Part shown: positions 1 to 10,844 of the stretch, piece by piece
Position numbering within the stretch: position 1 is the first letter of the stretch
Layout: every line of letters begins with the position of its first letter
Assembly (NCBI GenBank): GCA_015680685.1
Contig: MNCI01015561.1
Location: forward strand, 592,418 to 656,417
Direction of reading: 5' to 3'
Length of the DNA: 64,000 nt
DNA from: Gnetum montanum
Lineage: Eukaryota; Streptophyta; Gnetopsida; Gnetales; Gnetaceae
Position numbers and translations under genes: made by a program
Notes under the pieces: generated by a model
The model's database searches: none
Seen by the model: only the letters and a program-made list of their open reading frames with translations
What the model was told of the DNA's origin: nothing

Positions 1-585
1 TCATTCTCATCTCCATATTACCCTCAAAGTAACGAGCAGGCCGAAGCTACGAACAAGATTCTCATCTCAGTGCTAAAGAAGATGCTTACGCAGAGCAAGA
101 AAAGATGGCACGAACAGTTAGTATATGCATTATGGGCTTATCGCACTACACATCGGACGTCCATAGGTAAAACACCATATAGCCTTTTTTATGGTTCGGA
201 AGCTGTTTTACCTTTGGCGTTGCAGGTACCATCCTTAAGGATCACACTCTCTAGACTCCTTGATAAGGGTCAAAACAATAACTTGCGCATCGTTGACTTG
301 GACTCGGTGGAAGAGGAACGCACACTTGTGCTCGATCACATTGATTGGTACCAGAAACAACAGCAACGACACCATCAACATGACATTCACAAGCGCCCGA
401 TCAAAGAAGGCGACATCGTACTTAAGGTGGTCCGTGAACAGGCAGACAAGTTCGCAGCAAATTGGGAAGGGCCCTACTTGGTCACCAAAGCATACAACAA
501 TGGAGCATTTAAACTAGCTGACATGAATGGTAATGAGCTTGCTCATCCAACGAACCACCTGTACCTCAAACCATTTCATGTCTGA
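1..585 (+). CDS. Tat-like Ty3/gypsy integrase C-terminal part (5' truncated by window)
   Basis: The frame is open from base 1 and ends at a stop at 583-585. The visible protein is the end of a Ty3/gypsy integrase: the tail of the DDE core (SPYYPQSNEQAEATNK, which carries the catalytic Glu), the usual follow-on segment (WAYRTTHRTSIGKTPYSLFY, then EAVLPLALQVPSLRI), and a C-terminal chromatin/DNA-binding part ending NHLYLKPFHV. In the family, integrase inserts the cDNA copy into host DNA. No stop or frameshift interrupts these 194 codons, so it is much better preserved than the Athila-like copies elsewhere in the window. The tandem repeats just downstream fit the Tat/Ogre lineage. The upstream pol lies outside the window. 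Lineage assignment is inference; integrase identity is firm. Confidence 0.9.
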   Translation, partial: SFSSPYYPQSNEQAEATNKILISVLKKMLTQSKKRWHEQLVYALWAYRTTHRTSIGKTPYSLFYGSEAVLPLALQVPSLRITLSRLLDKGQNNNLRIVDLDSVEEERTLVLDHIDWYQKQQQRHHQHDIHKRPIKEGDIVLKVVREQADKFAANWEGPYLVTKAYNNGAFKLADMNGNELAHPTNHLYLKPFHV

Positions 586-599
586 ACATCCCAGGTATG

Positions 600-845
600 C
601 AACATCTTGGAATCATGATGGTAAACTGATACCATAGCAACGTCCTAGAATCATGATGGTAAACTGATACCACAACACGTCCTGGAATCATGACAGTAAA
701 CTGATACCACATCACGTCCTGGAATCATGACGATAAACTGATACCATAGCACGTCCTGGAATCATGACAGTAAACTGATACCACAGCACGTCCTGGAGTT
801 ATGACAATAAAATGACACCATAGTACGTTCACAATGACGATAAAC
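600..845 (+). repeat. 37-bp tandem repeat after pol
   Basis: About six copies of a unit containing cgtcctggaatcatgac and aaactgatacca. The cgtcct core falls at 641, 678, 715, 752 and 789, exactly 37 bp apart, with a weaker first copy at about 604. A looser version (ataaact beside a cgctacgac-like word) continues to about 1045. Tandem arrays between pol and the 3' LTR are a known trait of Tat-lineage elements and can seed satellites. Confidence 0.9.
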
Positions 846-1045
846 CAACACCCGTCCGATACGACATAAACTACCATAGTTTCATTCGCCGGAGTCCGCT
901 AAGACTATAAATTGGTTCGCCTCTTCATAATCCGCCAAGACTATAAACTAGCAGTGCACCATCCGCTACGACACTAAACTGACACTGTCCAATAGGTTAT
1001 GACATAAAACTAACCCACGATAGTCTGCTACAACTATAAACTGGT

Positions 1046-3345
1046 AGCTTCATCTCTTGCCTCTCGATCTATAGCTACATTTGAACTTCATCAGAGCCAC
1101 TGCCTCGCTTATAATCAGTTGATCCTGACAACATTGCTGCCATGCATATTCAGTGCCTAAAATCTCATCTAGTGCCTTTGTTTCCTCAGTTGCTGTTCAA
1201 ATCTAAGCTTACTCACTCACTCGTGGTTTTCTTGTCTCCTTGGAGTTGTGTTTGCAGGATGACACTCAAAGGTGTTCGTACGAGAATGAACTTCGTCACA
1301 GCAGCAAGGTACCACATTGTTCCCAACACACGTAACAAGGTTAATCAAGCCATTCACTAGTACAATTCCCATTTCCACTTACATCTCCATCTATTCCTCA
1401 ACATACTCTACTCAGTTACACCACTGACACACCCAGTGCATCCTGAAACATTGAGCACATTGTTGCACGCTGCAATACTTTTAAGCAGTTGCAACATAGA
1501 ACATGACACTTTAGAAAAAGAAAAAAAAATAAGACCCTTGGCACTTCCCATACAAGCCCCAGGCGGGAAGGAAGTTATCTTGGAAGCAAGTACTCATGTC
1601 TCAAACACCCAAGTAACATCTCATTGCGTGACTTTGGCTCTCTGCCAACAAGTCCCCTTTAACATTAAACAGAGGCCTTGTTCCTCCAAAAAAAAAATGC
1701 AACACATCATCACATAGCTTTGGTTGTGCCAACAAGTCCTCTTAAACACTAAACAAGAGTCTTGTTTTGCCAAAGGACGTACGCCTCATATCTTGGTCCC
1801 AAGTCTGCTAGACAATGGCTATTGACAAGGATCAACATGACCCGTATACACCAGAGCATTCCCTGCACCATGCACAATCCCTTGATTAGTTCCTAATCCC
1901 TACAATTTCCATTTCCCTATCCAGCTACAAACTACATTTCCCCAACCACGTGCACTACTGAACACGGTGAGATGACATCTTGCTAAGTGTCGAAGGACAA
2001 TGCTACTAAGTTGCTGGTGGTGTTTTGTACTTCTTTGTCGATGCCTCTTCGGTTGACTCCTCCAAGCGTCAACAAAGAGGGGCAAATGAAACACCACAAA
2101 ATTTTGAGCTTATCACTTCTCCAACAAGAATCGAGCTAAGTCACGATGCTCCCCAGCATGATTAAAGCTCGAGAACCTCACAGACAGCTTCGAACGGAGT
2201 CGAACTGAGCAAGAAATGGTTCCTTGGGATCCATAGAAGACTACAGTGATATCTGGTATCAGACTTGGTGAATTTTGAACTCAAAATACTTGGTTTTCAC
2301 TAAGTATGCATCCTGTACGCCAGCCTATACATGCCCAGCGTATGGCCCAATGTGCAGCAACTTTTGAGTCTTAAAAACTCATTAAAATGGGCCAGAATTG
2401 AAGGTCTAGACTCCCCATGACCTTCCCTAAGGTCCCAGGCAGGTCTTAGGCTCCGAACAATCAAATTTTGGGCACGAAACGGGTCATTTCCTACCTACAG
2501 ATACTCCCAGCATGCATGCCCAGCGTGCACACCCACCATGTATGCCCAGCGTGCAGCACAGCGTACACCAGTCGAAGCCTCCCAAAACCAGGTCAGATCA
2601 AGTCCAAACAAGCTGAAAATCCATAGCCACCATCCTCATGACACCAGAGCTCAAATTCAAGGGCCAAGTTCAAGATTTTCTATTGTAACAGTATGCTCAT
2701 TTGTAAAGTTCAATTCCTTTGTATTGGACAAGTCTATACATTGAGTTCACACGCCCAGTATGTACACGCTAGCATGCAACACGCTGTACAGTTGTAATAT
2801 TCTTTGCACTCGGGCAATGTAGCCACATGTCATCCAACCCAAAATTCTCTCACCCACGGCCACTCATACCCTTCCAGATCCGAATCCAGCGCCCAAAACC
2901 TGATAAAAATCCCTATTTTTCACTAGATCATGGTCAGCAATTTTTGGACAAAAGGGGAGACAAAAAAACTAGAAAGGAGAAAACTTAAGAAATTTGGACA
3001 ATAATCCTACACGTTGGACTTCTACGCTGCATGCTGACCATACAGCCTTCACGTTGTGCCTACAGTCCAAACCAGCATACCATCATCCCTCCGCATCACC
3101 AGGGCTCTTCGTCCGCCTTGTGTCAGATCCACAACTACGTTCAGACCAGTGCATTGTAATCTCCATTTCGCAATAAAGTTGTTTCATTTCCGATTAAGAT
3201 TTGTTACAGTTTTCATCCATTTTTGTTTGCCTTTGTGTTCATTTCCTTGCATGTTTATGTTCTGGTTTACGTTTATCATGTTGTTTACGCATAACCCAGC
3301 GTATTGCACATTGGTATATGTTGGGGAAATCTTTGTCTGATCCGC
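1046..3345 (+). other. Probable 3' untranslated region and LTR sequence of the Tat-like element
   Basis: This stretch has no convincing coding frame. It has a purine-rich tract at 2952-2990 (aaaaggggagac followed by A/G-rich sequence), a poly(A)-signal-like aataaag at about 3172-3178, and a T-rich stretch after it, which would suit an LTR R/U5 region. Positions 2300-2800 hold repeats of a short catgcccagcgt motif. I could not find both LTR ends, a primer site or a target duplication, so the exact element boundary is unknown. The assignment rests mainly on position downstream of the integrase. Confidence 0.4.
2300..2800 (+). repeat. Dispersed short motif catgcccagcgt
   Basis: Variants of gtatgcatcc, catgcccagcgt and gtgcagcaac recur near 2305-2352, 2505-2570 and 2748-2795, and once more near 3290. 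Spacing is irregular, so this is a motif cluster and not a clean tandem array. Confidence 0.6.
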
Positions 3346-3412
3346 GTGTGGACCACCCAAGGTACTCTACCTTCGTCAGTTTCAGCTTGCCCTCAAGTAA
3401 AGGTAGAGTCTT

Positions 3413-3643
3413 CTATGCTCGTCCGCTGATCCCACGGTGCTCGTCCCATTCCAGCCTGCACCAACGATTTCGAATAGTACACTCATCAGAGAATCCTGCC
3501 TTGGTGATCTTCAGCAGATTCGACAACAACTCTTTCGATGACTTCATGCTCGAGAATATCCTTCTCGCTTGTTGGCGCATTGCTTCAACCTTGTTCCTTC
3601 TTCCTCCAGACGACATCTTCTGGACCAGCTTCATCAACATCAT
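3413..3643 (-). CDS. Unrecognised basic ORF in a GC-richer patch
   Basis: A 76-codon frame starting MMLMKLVQKM, rich in Lys and Arg (SGGRRNKVEAMRQQARRIF). The reading continues upstream on the same strand to about 3830 with only a few stops, so a longer decayed coding region is possible. The overlapping plus-strand frame (3201-3713) is likely its shadow, or the reverse. The patch from 3350 to 3900 is less AT-rich than its surroundings. A passing likeness to a ribosomal protein S14 end was not strong enough to use. Function unknown; it may be Tat gag/leader or captured host sequence. Confidence 0.25.
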   Translation of the reverse strand: MMLMKLVQKMSSGGRRNKVEAMRQQARRIFSSMKSSKELLSNLLKITKAGFSDECTIRNRWCRLEWDEHRGISGRA

Positions 3644-4153
3644 GATGTTCCCAATAGGAAATGGACCCCTCTTGTCTTCAAATTGGATTTTAGTCCTTTC
3701 ACTAAATCCTTGAACTTGAGGGCCCTCCTAAACCCTATTATTGCTCGGCTTCACCATAAAGATCTAAGTCTCCAGAACATCATCCTAGATGCTATCGCCT
3801 GTTGGAGGAATCTTAGAAAGCTTCATTCTTTTCTTGTCAAGAACAAATTCAAATGTAGTGGTCCCACCCCCAGCTTAGCCTGAACGAGTGGGGTCTGTTC
3901 TAATTTTAAAACATTCCCGCTTCTCTAATTTTAAAAGTTCGGACTCTATATATTCTCATCCTGCACTTGTTGCTCAAATCAAGCATTGCTTCTATAAACA
4001 TACTGAAGAGGGATGAGACTCAACAAAAATGTTTTATGTAATCACTTTGCTTTCTTGTTTGAGCTTTCTCTTGATTTTTCTTTAGTATCTCTATCTTTCC
4101 ATCTTTTCTTTAGCCGCACAAGATCTTACTTAAAATTTTAAGTACCCAAAATT
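3644..4153. other. No recognisable gene
   Basis: AT-rich sequence between the unassigned ORF and the minus-strand gag relic. The junction between the Tat-like element and the Athila-like element must lie here or a little to the left, but no LTR end or target duplication could be fixed. Confidence 0.4.
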
Positions 4154-6509
4154 CTACTTGTTAGAATGAAGAATATCCCCTATGACTAAACTTTTAAGCA
4201 TGGCTAGAATTAATAAATGAAAAATGCAGATCCATGCATGTGGGAAATATTGGAGTTTGGTCATAGCCAAACCATTGGGTGGCTTTTGATGGGGTGGCTG
4301 GAATGTACCCAAATTGGGGTTCACACACTTGATTAAAGTTGGCATAGTACGAAAAATTATAACATGTGGTCAAGTGATAAGTAGTTGATCCACTATGGCA
4401 CCCATGATCGTATGATGGTATGTGAGGATCAATATGTCTCCCTACGTGGTTATATTCATTGGGCCACATAGTTGTTGGAGTGTTGATTGGTGGCTTAAAT
4501 AGGATAATAGGACGCATTAAGTTCGAGGAGGTAGATGCATCACAGTGTTGAACTTGTGTTGAGTTGAAGGATGCAGTGGTTTCGGAACCATGCTATCTTT
4601 TTGTACAATCATGCCTAAAGAAAGGATGCTTTCAACATTAAGGAGGACCTCCACTATTGTTGATAGTCGCAACACAAGTAACGTTCGTGGTTTGGTGTTG
4701 TGGTGCAAAACCTTCTAGTGCAACTAGTGGCGATGTAGAAGAAGGTGAAGGATGAGAATATTGAGCGCAAGGAGAAGTACAAGGAACATTTGGTGGTGAT
4801 CTTATTGGAGAGGACATGGGTTGATAGTACTCAAGAGAATGATAACGATGTGGTGAAATAGAGGATGTTGATCCAGTTGGGGAAACAGGATGCTAAACAT
4901 AATAAGCACTTGGGTTTGGATGGTATGAAGGGTGTGACCAATTTGATGGTGGCCTTCCCCATGATTGGGGTTTTCGCCACTACAGTTGGACATGGTACTT
5001 CTATACAAAATCTAGATGTAGCATTCCTTCCCAATGCTCATGTAAATGTGACAATACTGGGCATGGACCTTTGGGGTGATTGTATAGGAAAACGTCACAT
5101 TGGTACCTATGATTTGCAGTTGAGCTCCTATCCTTATTTTCTACAACCCTTCTTTCCAATTGATGAATGGTGTTCTATCCTATTCCTAATTTTAGCATCC
5201 TTTATTTGTTTTGGTTGTTAGAGTGGTCGTGTATGGTTTCACCTCTAATAATTTTTTCATATTCTCCACATTTTCATGTACCCATTTCATCATTTTATTA
5301 ATCCTTACCTCAATTTCATCTAGTGGTTGTAGTATTGGCAAAGATGATTCCACCTCTGTGAGGTGAGTTGATTTCTCCTCGTCATGTACCTTTGTTATTT
5401 TAAGATTCTGGTCATGTTGAGATTTTTCAACATTCTCCCATTTAGCTATTTCTCCTTCTTCTTTTGCTCAAGCTTAATAAGCTCTTGGAATTGGTGGGTT
5501 CATAGGTTATATAGTTGACTTGGGGCATACATCCCTAGGGTCCCCCTTGTTTCATTACAAAGCCCATCCATGATGTGATACATTAGCCTTTCCTTGGAGA
5601 ACCCATGGCCTGGGCAATTATTTAACAATGAATAATATCTTTCTAAGCCATGTTCAAGGGTTTATGTTGCCCTTGTTTCCACTCTTGGATTTGTCTCCTC
5701 AAGGTTGACACTCTTCCATAGGTCTGATATCTTTTAGTGAAGAGTTCTACGATTGTTGGCTAATGGCAAATTCGTTTTGACTTTAAAGACCTGTACCATA
5801 TTTTTTCTTGGTCGACGAGTATCATAGGAAAGAGCTTAAGTCTTTGCCACCCATTATCAATAGTGTTCCATACATAGGCATCATAGAAGGCTTGTAAATG
5901 ATGTTGTGGATCTAAATCATAGCCTCCTAAAAACTTGGGAAAGTTGTTTAAATCAAGCCTAAGTAGACAACTCTCTTTACGATGCCTCCAAGATATTCGA
6001 ACAACCTCTTATATATACATTAGGGACTCTTAGTGGCCAGTAGGGGTTCATCGTCACTAAGTCATGAGTTTGTGAGCTGGGATGATGTTGTCTATGTTGA
6101 TGTTGGAATTTTTGACTTTGCTCATGGGTTTGATTTTTATTTCTATGCCAACTCCTAGAGAAATGGTCATCCATGTCACGACCTTACGTTGAAGGAGTAG
6201 AGGAAGAGAAAGAACTAGAAGACTCATCTTGACTTTTGTAAGTCTCCCAATCATCCCTAGATAAACTTTTGGTAGCCATTGAGAATGTCCTAGGCCTTGT
6301 GGGCCCCTCATTCTATGAGATGTCCCATCCTCATTAAAGATGTTTGGGCTAGATGACAAAAATCCTTGAGTATCGTTGGGGTGGTCATGAACATATGAAA
6401 CTCCTGCATAAGATGGATCACTCCAATCCTTTTCATTGTATAATTCATTAGTTCTCCAATGATTAGTTGCACTATGTGGTTCATAATCATTTCCATGTGA
6501 GTGAGACAT
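4154..6509 (-). pseudogene. Athila-like gag relic (host element of the split LTR)
   Basis: Gag of a minus-strand Ty3/gypsy element. The N-terminal module starts at the ATG at 6507-6509 (MSHSHGNDYEPH, then PSYAGVSYVHDHPN). The capsid-like domain lies about 5990-5330 (HHLQAFYDAY, WQRLKLFPMIL, YRSLKS, ELFTKRYQTYGRV, LRRQIQEWKQG), followed by a charged segment and a C-x-V-F-x-Y-N-H-P-K-G-P-C motif at about 5050-5097, then a Pro/Gln/Tyr-rich tail to about 4160. Gag builds the cytoplasmic particle. Several stops (for example at CAG/TGG positions) make it a pseudogene. The N-terminal module is the same type as in the 48250-49990 copy and unlike the one in elements A, B and I. Protease and the rest of pol are missing; the element is cut off near 4150. 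Confidence 0.85.
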
Positions 6510-6614
6510 TGTTGTTAATTTGTAGTGTGTACATGAGTACTTTTGAAAAGATATATCATTAATACCCTTTTATAGCGATCTTGTATGATATAACTAATCT
6601 AGATAACTAGCATC

Positions 6615-6634
6615 ATCCCTAGTAGCGAGGCCAA
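6615..6634 (-). other. Degraded tRNA-Asp primer binding site
   Basis: Just inside the LTR end at 6635. Read on the minus strand it is a decayed version of the sequence complementary to the 3' end of plant tRNA-Asp, agreeing at roughly 13 of 19 positions and keeping the final GGGAT. Confidence 0.55.
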
Positions 6635-6761
6635 TGATCAGTGGCAAGGTACCCCTATGCTCAACCATACAAATACAAGCGTGTATGTGTGATCAAGTCG
6701 AAATCCAAAGATGGACTATTTGTGACACCTAGATAGTTACACATTGATCACAGTTCACTAT
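6635..6761 (-). mobile_element. Split 5' LTR, inner part (R/U5 side)
   Basis: Starts tgatcagtggcaaggtac, matching the start of the LTRs at 6762 and 13066. It breaks off at 6761, where element A begins, and resumes at 13807. The target duplication ACTAT is at its right edge (6757-6761). Confidence 0.85.
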
Positions 6762-7683
6762 TGATGAGTGGCGAGGTGCCCCTACACTCAACCATATGAA
6801 ACGAGTGTAGTACGTGCGATCCGATTGAACTCCACAAACTAAATGCCTAAACGCCCCATGGAACACTTGGGGTTAATCATTTGTTGTTTTCCTAGACTTA
6901 CTTGTTGTTGTCATGGTGTATGGTTAAGTAAGTCCGAGGTATATGATTTTTTTGGTCTTTTCTGATTTTATGTCTTCTATACTAAGAGCAAAGGGTTGAG
7001 AAACTAAATAACTCTAACTAATGTCCTAATTCTAAATTAACTAGCGTCAGCATCCGTTCCCACTTACCGTACACACCCTGAACTATGCAATTTTGGCTAC
7101 CAAACGCTACTCGTTACTGGGATCACCACACGTAACGCACGTGCTTGAAATGGTCGTACTAAGGCACCTAACTAGCCTAAGTGTGACAAGCAGCTGATTC
7201 CTTAACTAGCCATACACATCCGTAGATGCTCATAATCAAGTCGTACTCGTCCCACATTCTAGAAGATAAGGGGGAGAGAATCTAATTGCGATGAGTAGCC
7301 GATTCCTTAGTTAGCTGTACACATTCGTCAATGCTCGTAACCAAGTCGTACTCATGCCGCGCTAACAACAGGTAATAAATAACATGTAATAAAACCTATC
7401 CATGTACTGCAAGGTTTATCCACAAAGCTCGTCTTTATTGCCGTACACAACTTGCGTTCAGGTACAAAGCTGCTCGAATAAAGAACCATTCACTTGGAGG
7501 ACTCCTACTGCGGGCACATGGAAAATATTCTATCTTTGGGGTGATCAATCAGCCAGAGCTTTGCTACTTCTAGCCTAGGATGGAAAATGAGGGGAGTGTC
7601 GCCTCTTATTTATAGATTTGGTGGCGGACCACGATATCGCATGGGATGTGATATCGCAGCTCATGCGATAACGTGTCTCATCA
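6762..7683 (-). repeat. 3' LTR of element A
   Basis: 922 bp. On the minus strand it carries a U3 start with several gatatcgc-type words (7630-7675), a TATA-like ctataaataag at 7605-7616, and a poly(A) signal aataaa at 7432-7439. It matches the LTR at 13066-13801 almost throughout, which is what defines the element. Confidence 0.95.
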
Positions 7684-7705
7684 TACCCCCATGACTGAAT
7701 GAAAA
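7684..7705 (-). other. Polypurine tract of element A
   Basis: Minus-strand reading is cagtcatgggggta immediately before the LTR's TGATGA. The same cagtcatgggggta to LTR junction recurs at 31200 (minus) and 52195 (plus), so it is the family's plus-strand primer. Confidence 0.85.
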
Positions 7706-9436
7706 CTCATCCTCAAGTTCCTTACAATAATATCAGGTAGGTATGGAATTATTGAGGGAAATGGAACTAATGGGATGACATGTGAACGGATCATTATTAC
7801 AAGACTTGACAAAATTGGTGTTCATGACAACAAGGGTGAACACCTTATTACAATGACATCACGTCTTTGTTGGCAACTGAGAGAGAAAGAGAGAAGGAAA
7901 GAAGTGTTGCTGCTGCCAATGCCAAGATTGCGCCTTCGTTGTCCATCTGTAAGCGCACCATCGATCTTGCTCCTTGCATAGCTGCTTCAACGCTACTCCA
8001 TTCTAAATGTTTGCTCCAGATCCAGTCCGTTGTTGCATGTCCACCATCTGCACACACAACGCAATCGTATATTAGCAAGGGTAATTGAATCATCATGTAA
8101 TTGATACCTTGCTTTGGTGTAAACTCATTGGCTAGGTTGTGGTATGGTTGATATGGATCTAGGACTATGTTACTGATGACTACCAAAGGTGTAGGGGTTA
8201 GGAAGAAAATCAAAAATTTTTGGAGCAGGGAGAAAATCGAAAAAAAATCAGGCCCTGTACCCCCATGACTAATCGTGAACCTCTGGTAGCGTTAGAATGG
8301 AGAAAGAAAAGGAGTAAGAAAGATAGATAAAAAGGGACAACTATGGCATCGATGAAGTGGATGTCAGGATGGAAATGAACAAAAATAAAATTAATTGGAA
8401 AATGTTAAGGAAAATAATTTAACTAAGGCTCCAAATAGGAATGCCAGTGGGTCCTCCCCAAAGCAGGCTCATGCTCGTAATGCCTTGGTAATCCCACATT
8501 CAAAGAGTCCGTAGGCTCCGGGAATGTAATTTGGAACAAGAGTTAAAGTCTTAACCACAAGCATTTACCAAAAATAAAACAATGCATCAACCAAAATATA
8601 TACACTAATGATACAACTGGCAATGAGGTGAACCATGGAGAGAAGGATGAAGGGAAGAGAATGGAATGGAATCCCAAGGACAAGGTGGTGTACATCCCCT
8701 TGTGTGGTTTATGATTAATGTGACTTGGCAAATCTCATTCCAACTCCAGCCTCAAACCAACCACTTCCAGTGACTTCGCATCAATGCATTTGGTTAAACC
8801 ATGCACTTGAATAACAAGAATGCATCTCCAAAGAGCCACCACCATTCCGACGAAACAAAGGAGAGAATGGGAAGCGAGAAGGGCCTTAGTTAGAGGGAAC
8901 TCTTTTGGTTCCATAACTAGTGCTTGTAGTCAAAATTCTATTTTGTCTAAGGGATGTGCTTTGAATTCTCACTTCTTCTTTTTTTGTTTTGTGTTTTTAT
9001 GCATGAGAACCACACCATGCAAAGACTTCTTATTTTTATTGTCTCAGCTTCCGATAATTGGGTAACATCGGAACGGTAAGAAAACTCAAGAAGAAACATT
9101 CAAGCACCCAAGAGAATGACCAACACAAAAGCATCAAGTTCCTTTGAAGTCACATCCTTTTCAATCTATGAGTCCTTCTTTAGTTTGAGAAATGCCCAAT
9201 CATCGATTTGTTTAAGTTCTTATTAAGAAGGAACTGTACATTTTCAAGCCGAGAGAAACCATAGAAATTGGTGGATGGATGGATGAAGTGGTCTCATTGT
9301 CTTCCATATCAAAAGAAACATACCTTAGTATCAACATTGTGACTTAAAGGTAAAAACCAAACATTAGCAATCAATATGAAAACAGTTCATACTATCATGA
9401 AGAACGCTTATTATGGGACAAACTTACAGGGTGGAA

Positions 9437-9461
9437 CACACACACACACACACACACACAA
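9437..9461 (+). repeat. (CA)n microsatellite
   Basis: About twelve CA units in the post-pol region of element A. Confidence 0.95.
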
Positions 9462-9481
9462 AATGGAAAAAGTATAATGAT

Positions 9482-9622
9482 GTTGTAAAACAAAAACTAT
9501 AAAAGTTAAAGAAAGTTGTAAAACAAAAACTTAAAAAAGTTAAAGAAATTTGTAAAACAAAAATTAAAAAAGTTAAAGAAATTTGTAAAACAAAAATGTG
9601 TAAAACAAAAACTTAAAAGAAT
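9482..9622 (+). repeat. 33-bp A-rich tandem repeat
   Basis: Four to five copies of a unit like ttgtaaaacaaaaacttaaa plus aaagttaaagaaa. On the element's sense strand this is the T-rich ttttgttttacac sequence that follows pol in elements B and I, here expanded into an array. Confidence 0.85.
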
Positions 9623-9639
9623 TGAGGGCCCCATATGAT

Positions 9640-10440
9640 TAGCATAGGTGGCCATCTCCCCCATGACTGAGTTGTAAGGGAGAGATCCAAAATAATGAGT
9701 GTTTGTTTGAATTTTGTAGAAGTGCCCAACTTCTCCCAATTGATGGTCTTAAATTGAGGGGTGAAAGTTGGTGATGCTCATATTTCAATGTGTCTATGCC
9801 TTCGTTGTTGGCATGGGTTTCCTCAATTTGTTCCATGCACATTTTTCTGCTCCTAGCTATCAACCACGGGGTGTCTACTTCTTCTTGTGTGGTTGCTACA
9901 TACAGGCATCTTTGTTTCAATGTTTCTTGGGCACACCTTTTACATGGAGAAATTTTCTCCATGTCATCACTCGATGAATCATTGTATGTGATGCATGGAA
10001 CTTTCCTCTTCTCAATCTTTCCACATATGTTTATCTTAGAGATTTCCAAGGAAAGATCGCGGATCCTAAGGCATGCATCTACTGTACTAAGCCATGCCCT
10101 TCCCATTATACCAAAAAATCAGCTAGGTAATACCAACCACACACAGTGGTGATGATGTCCTCCACCAATCCCAAGGGAATGGTGATGGACTGGTCTTCCA
10201 GCTCTAGTTGAATGTTGCTCTTCTTAAATTGGGGCAGGTTCTAGGCGTGATACATCTCTCATGAAATTAAGTTGACTCCGGAACCTGAGCCAAGAAGAGC
10301 CCTATGTGGTTTATTTCTGGATTTGCAAATAGATTAAGGGGCTCCCATGGTCAGTTAGTTTCCTGGGAAGGTGGCCTACCTTGATCCAGTCAGTTACGGT
10401 ATGCATTAACATAACCGTATGCGTGATGCTCTGTTAGACT
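9640..10440 (-). pseudogene. Aspartic protease fused to the last codons of pol (element A)
   Basis: Reads from about 10440 downwards: a retroelement protease core at about 10270-10305 (RALLGSGSGVNLIS, where a working enzyme has Asp before the Ser-Gly), then LELEDQSITIPLGLVEDI, VCGWYYLADFLV, MGRAWLSTVDA and EKRKVPCITYNDSSSDD. Protease cuts the Gag-Pol polyprotein. The catalytic Asp position is Gly and there are stops. After about 9800 the frame moves into a segment ending SPLQLSHGGDGHLC, which matches the end of pol in element B (HSIFQISFFQLDYGGNGHPC). Some 2.8 kb of RT, RNase H and integrase is therefore missing between them. The 155-codon frame at 9639-10106 spans this fusion. Confidence 0.8.
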
Positions 10441-10844
10441 GAAGGGTGCTCCGAGGTGTTAGATGGTGGAGGAGTGTACATGGCCTCAACCTCTTATTGT
10501 TGCGAGAGTTTGTCTGGGCTTTTGGTTCTGAAGTAAGGTTTTCTCTTTTTACAGTTGTCAGAACCAGCAGCAGGTTGGATATTTACAGCTCTCGCAGCGT
10601 GACATTGCTACGGTTGAGGAGGAAGTTCCCCTTGCATTGTTGGAGTAGGAGGTGTTATTGGAACTACTTGTGGTGGAAGAGGTGCAGACGAATTAGGAGG
10701 ATGGAACGAGTGTGAGATGTCTCCCGGAGGAGAAGGAGTCCTTCTGAAGTACTCCCGAACTTGGTAGTGATGGTTGGGGGTTGTGTGACCCATAGAGTCG
10801 CTAGTAGAAATCAGCTGCTACACATAATAACCATAAGGATCGGG

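Larger units (their letters stand above)
7706..9640 (-). other. Post-pol region of element A
   Basis: Largely non-coding and partly alignable with the post-pol regions of B (20696-22110), the 45392-47986 copy and I (60760-62100). Shared landmarks include the catccatccacc word at about 9270-9300, ctctaactaaggccct at about 8885, and the ggaggacccact word at about 8445. The 7848-8213 minus frame (121 codons, includes TTDWIWSKHLEWSSVEAAM) has no counterpart that I recognise. It sits in a 500-bp part absent from the other copies and is preceded by a splice-acceptor-like gtgtgtgcag. A second ccccatgac word at 8260 resembles a duplicated polypurine tract. Confidence 0.6.

Noticed and set aside
600-845. 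CRISPR-like array
   Set aside because: The 37-bp units follow each other directly with no unique spacers and drift gradually, and the setting is a plant retroelement.
1142-2097. Several 60-90 codon ORFs in the Tat 3' region
   Set aside because: No conserved motifs, overlapping frames on both strands, and a composition like the surrounding untranslated sequence.
3413-3643. Mitochondrial-type ribosomal protein S14 pseudogene
   Set aside because: Only a short IRNRxC-like similarity; the expected following residues are absent in all frames.
7431-7616. Host gene promoter and poly(A) site
   Set aside because: TATA box and aataaa belong to the LTR and recur at the same places in its partner at 13066-13801.
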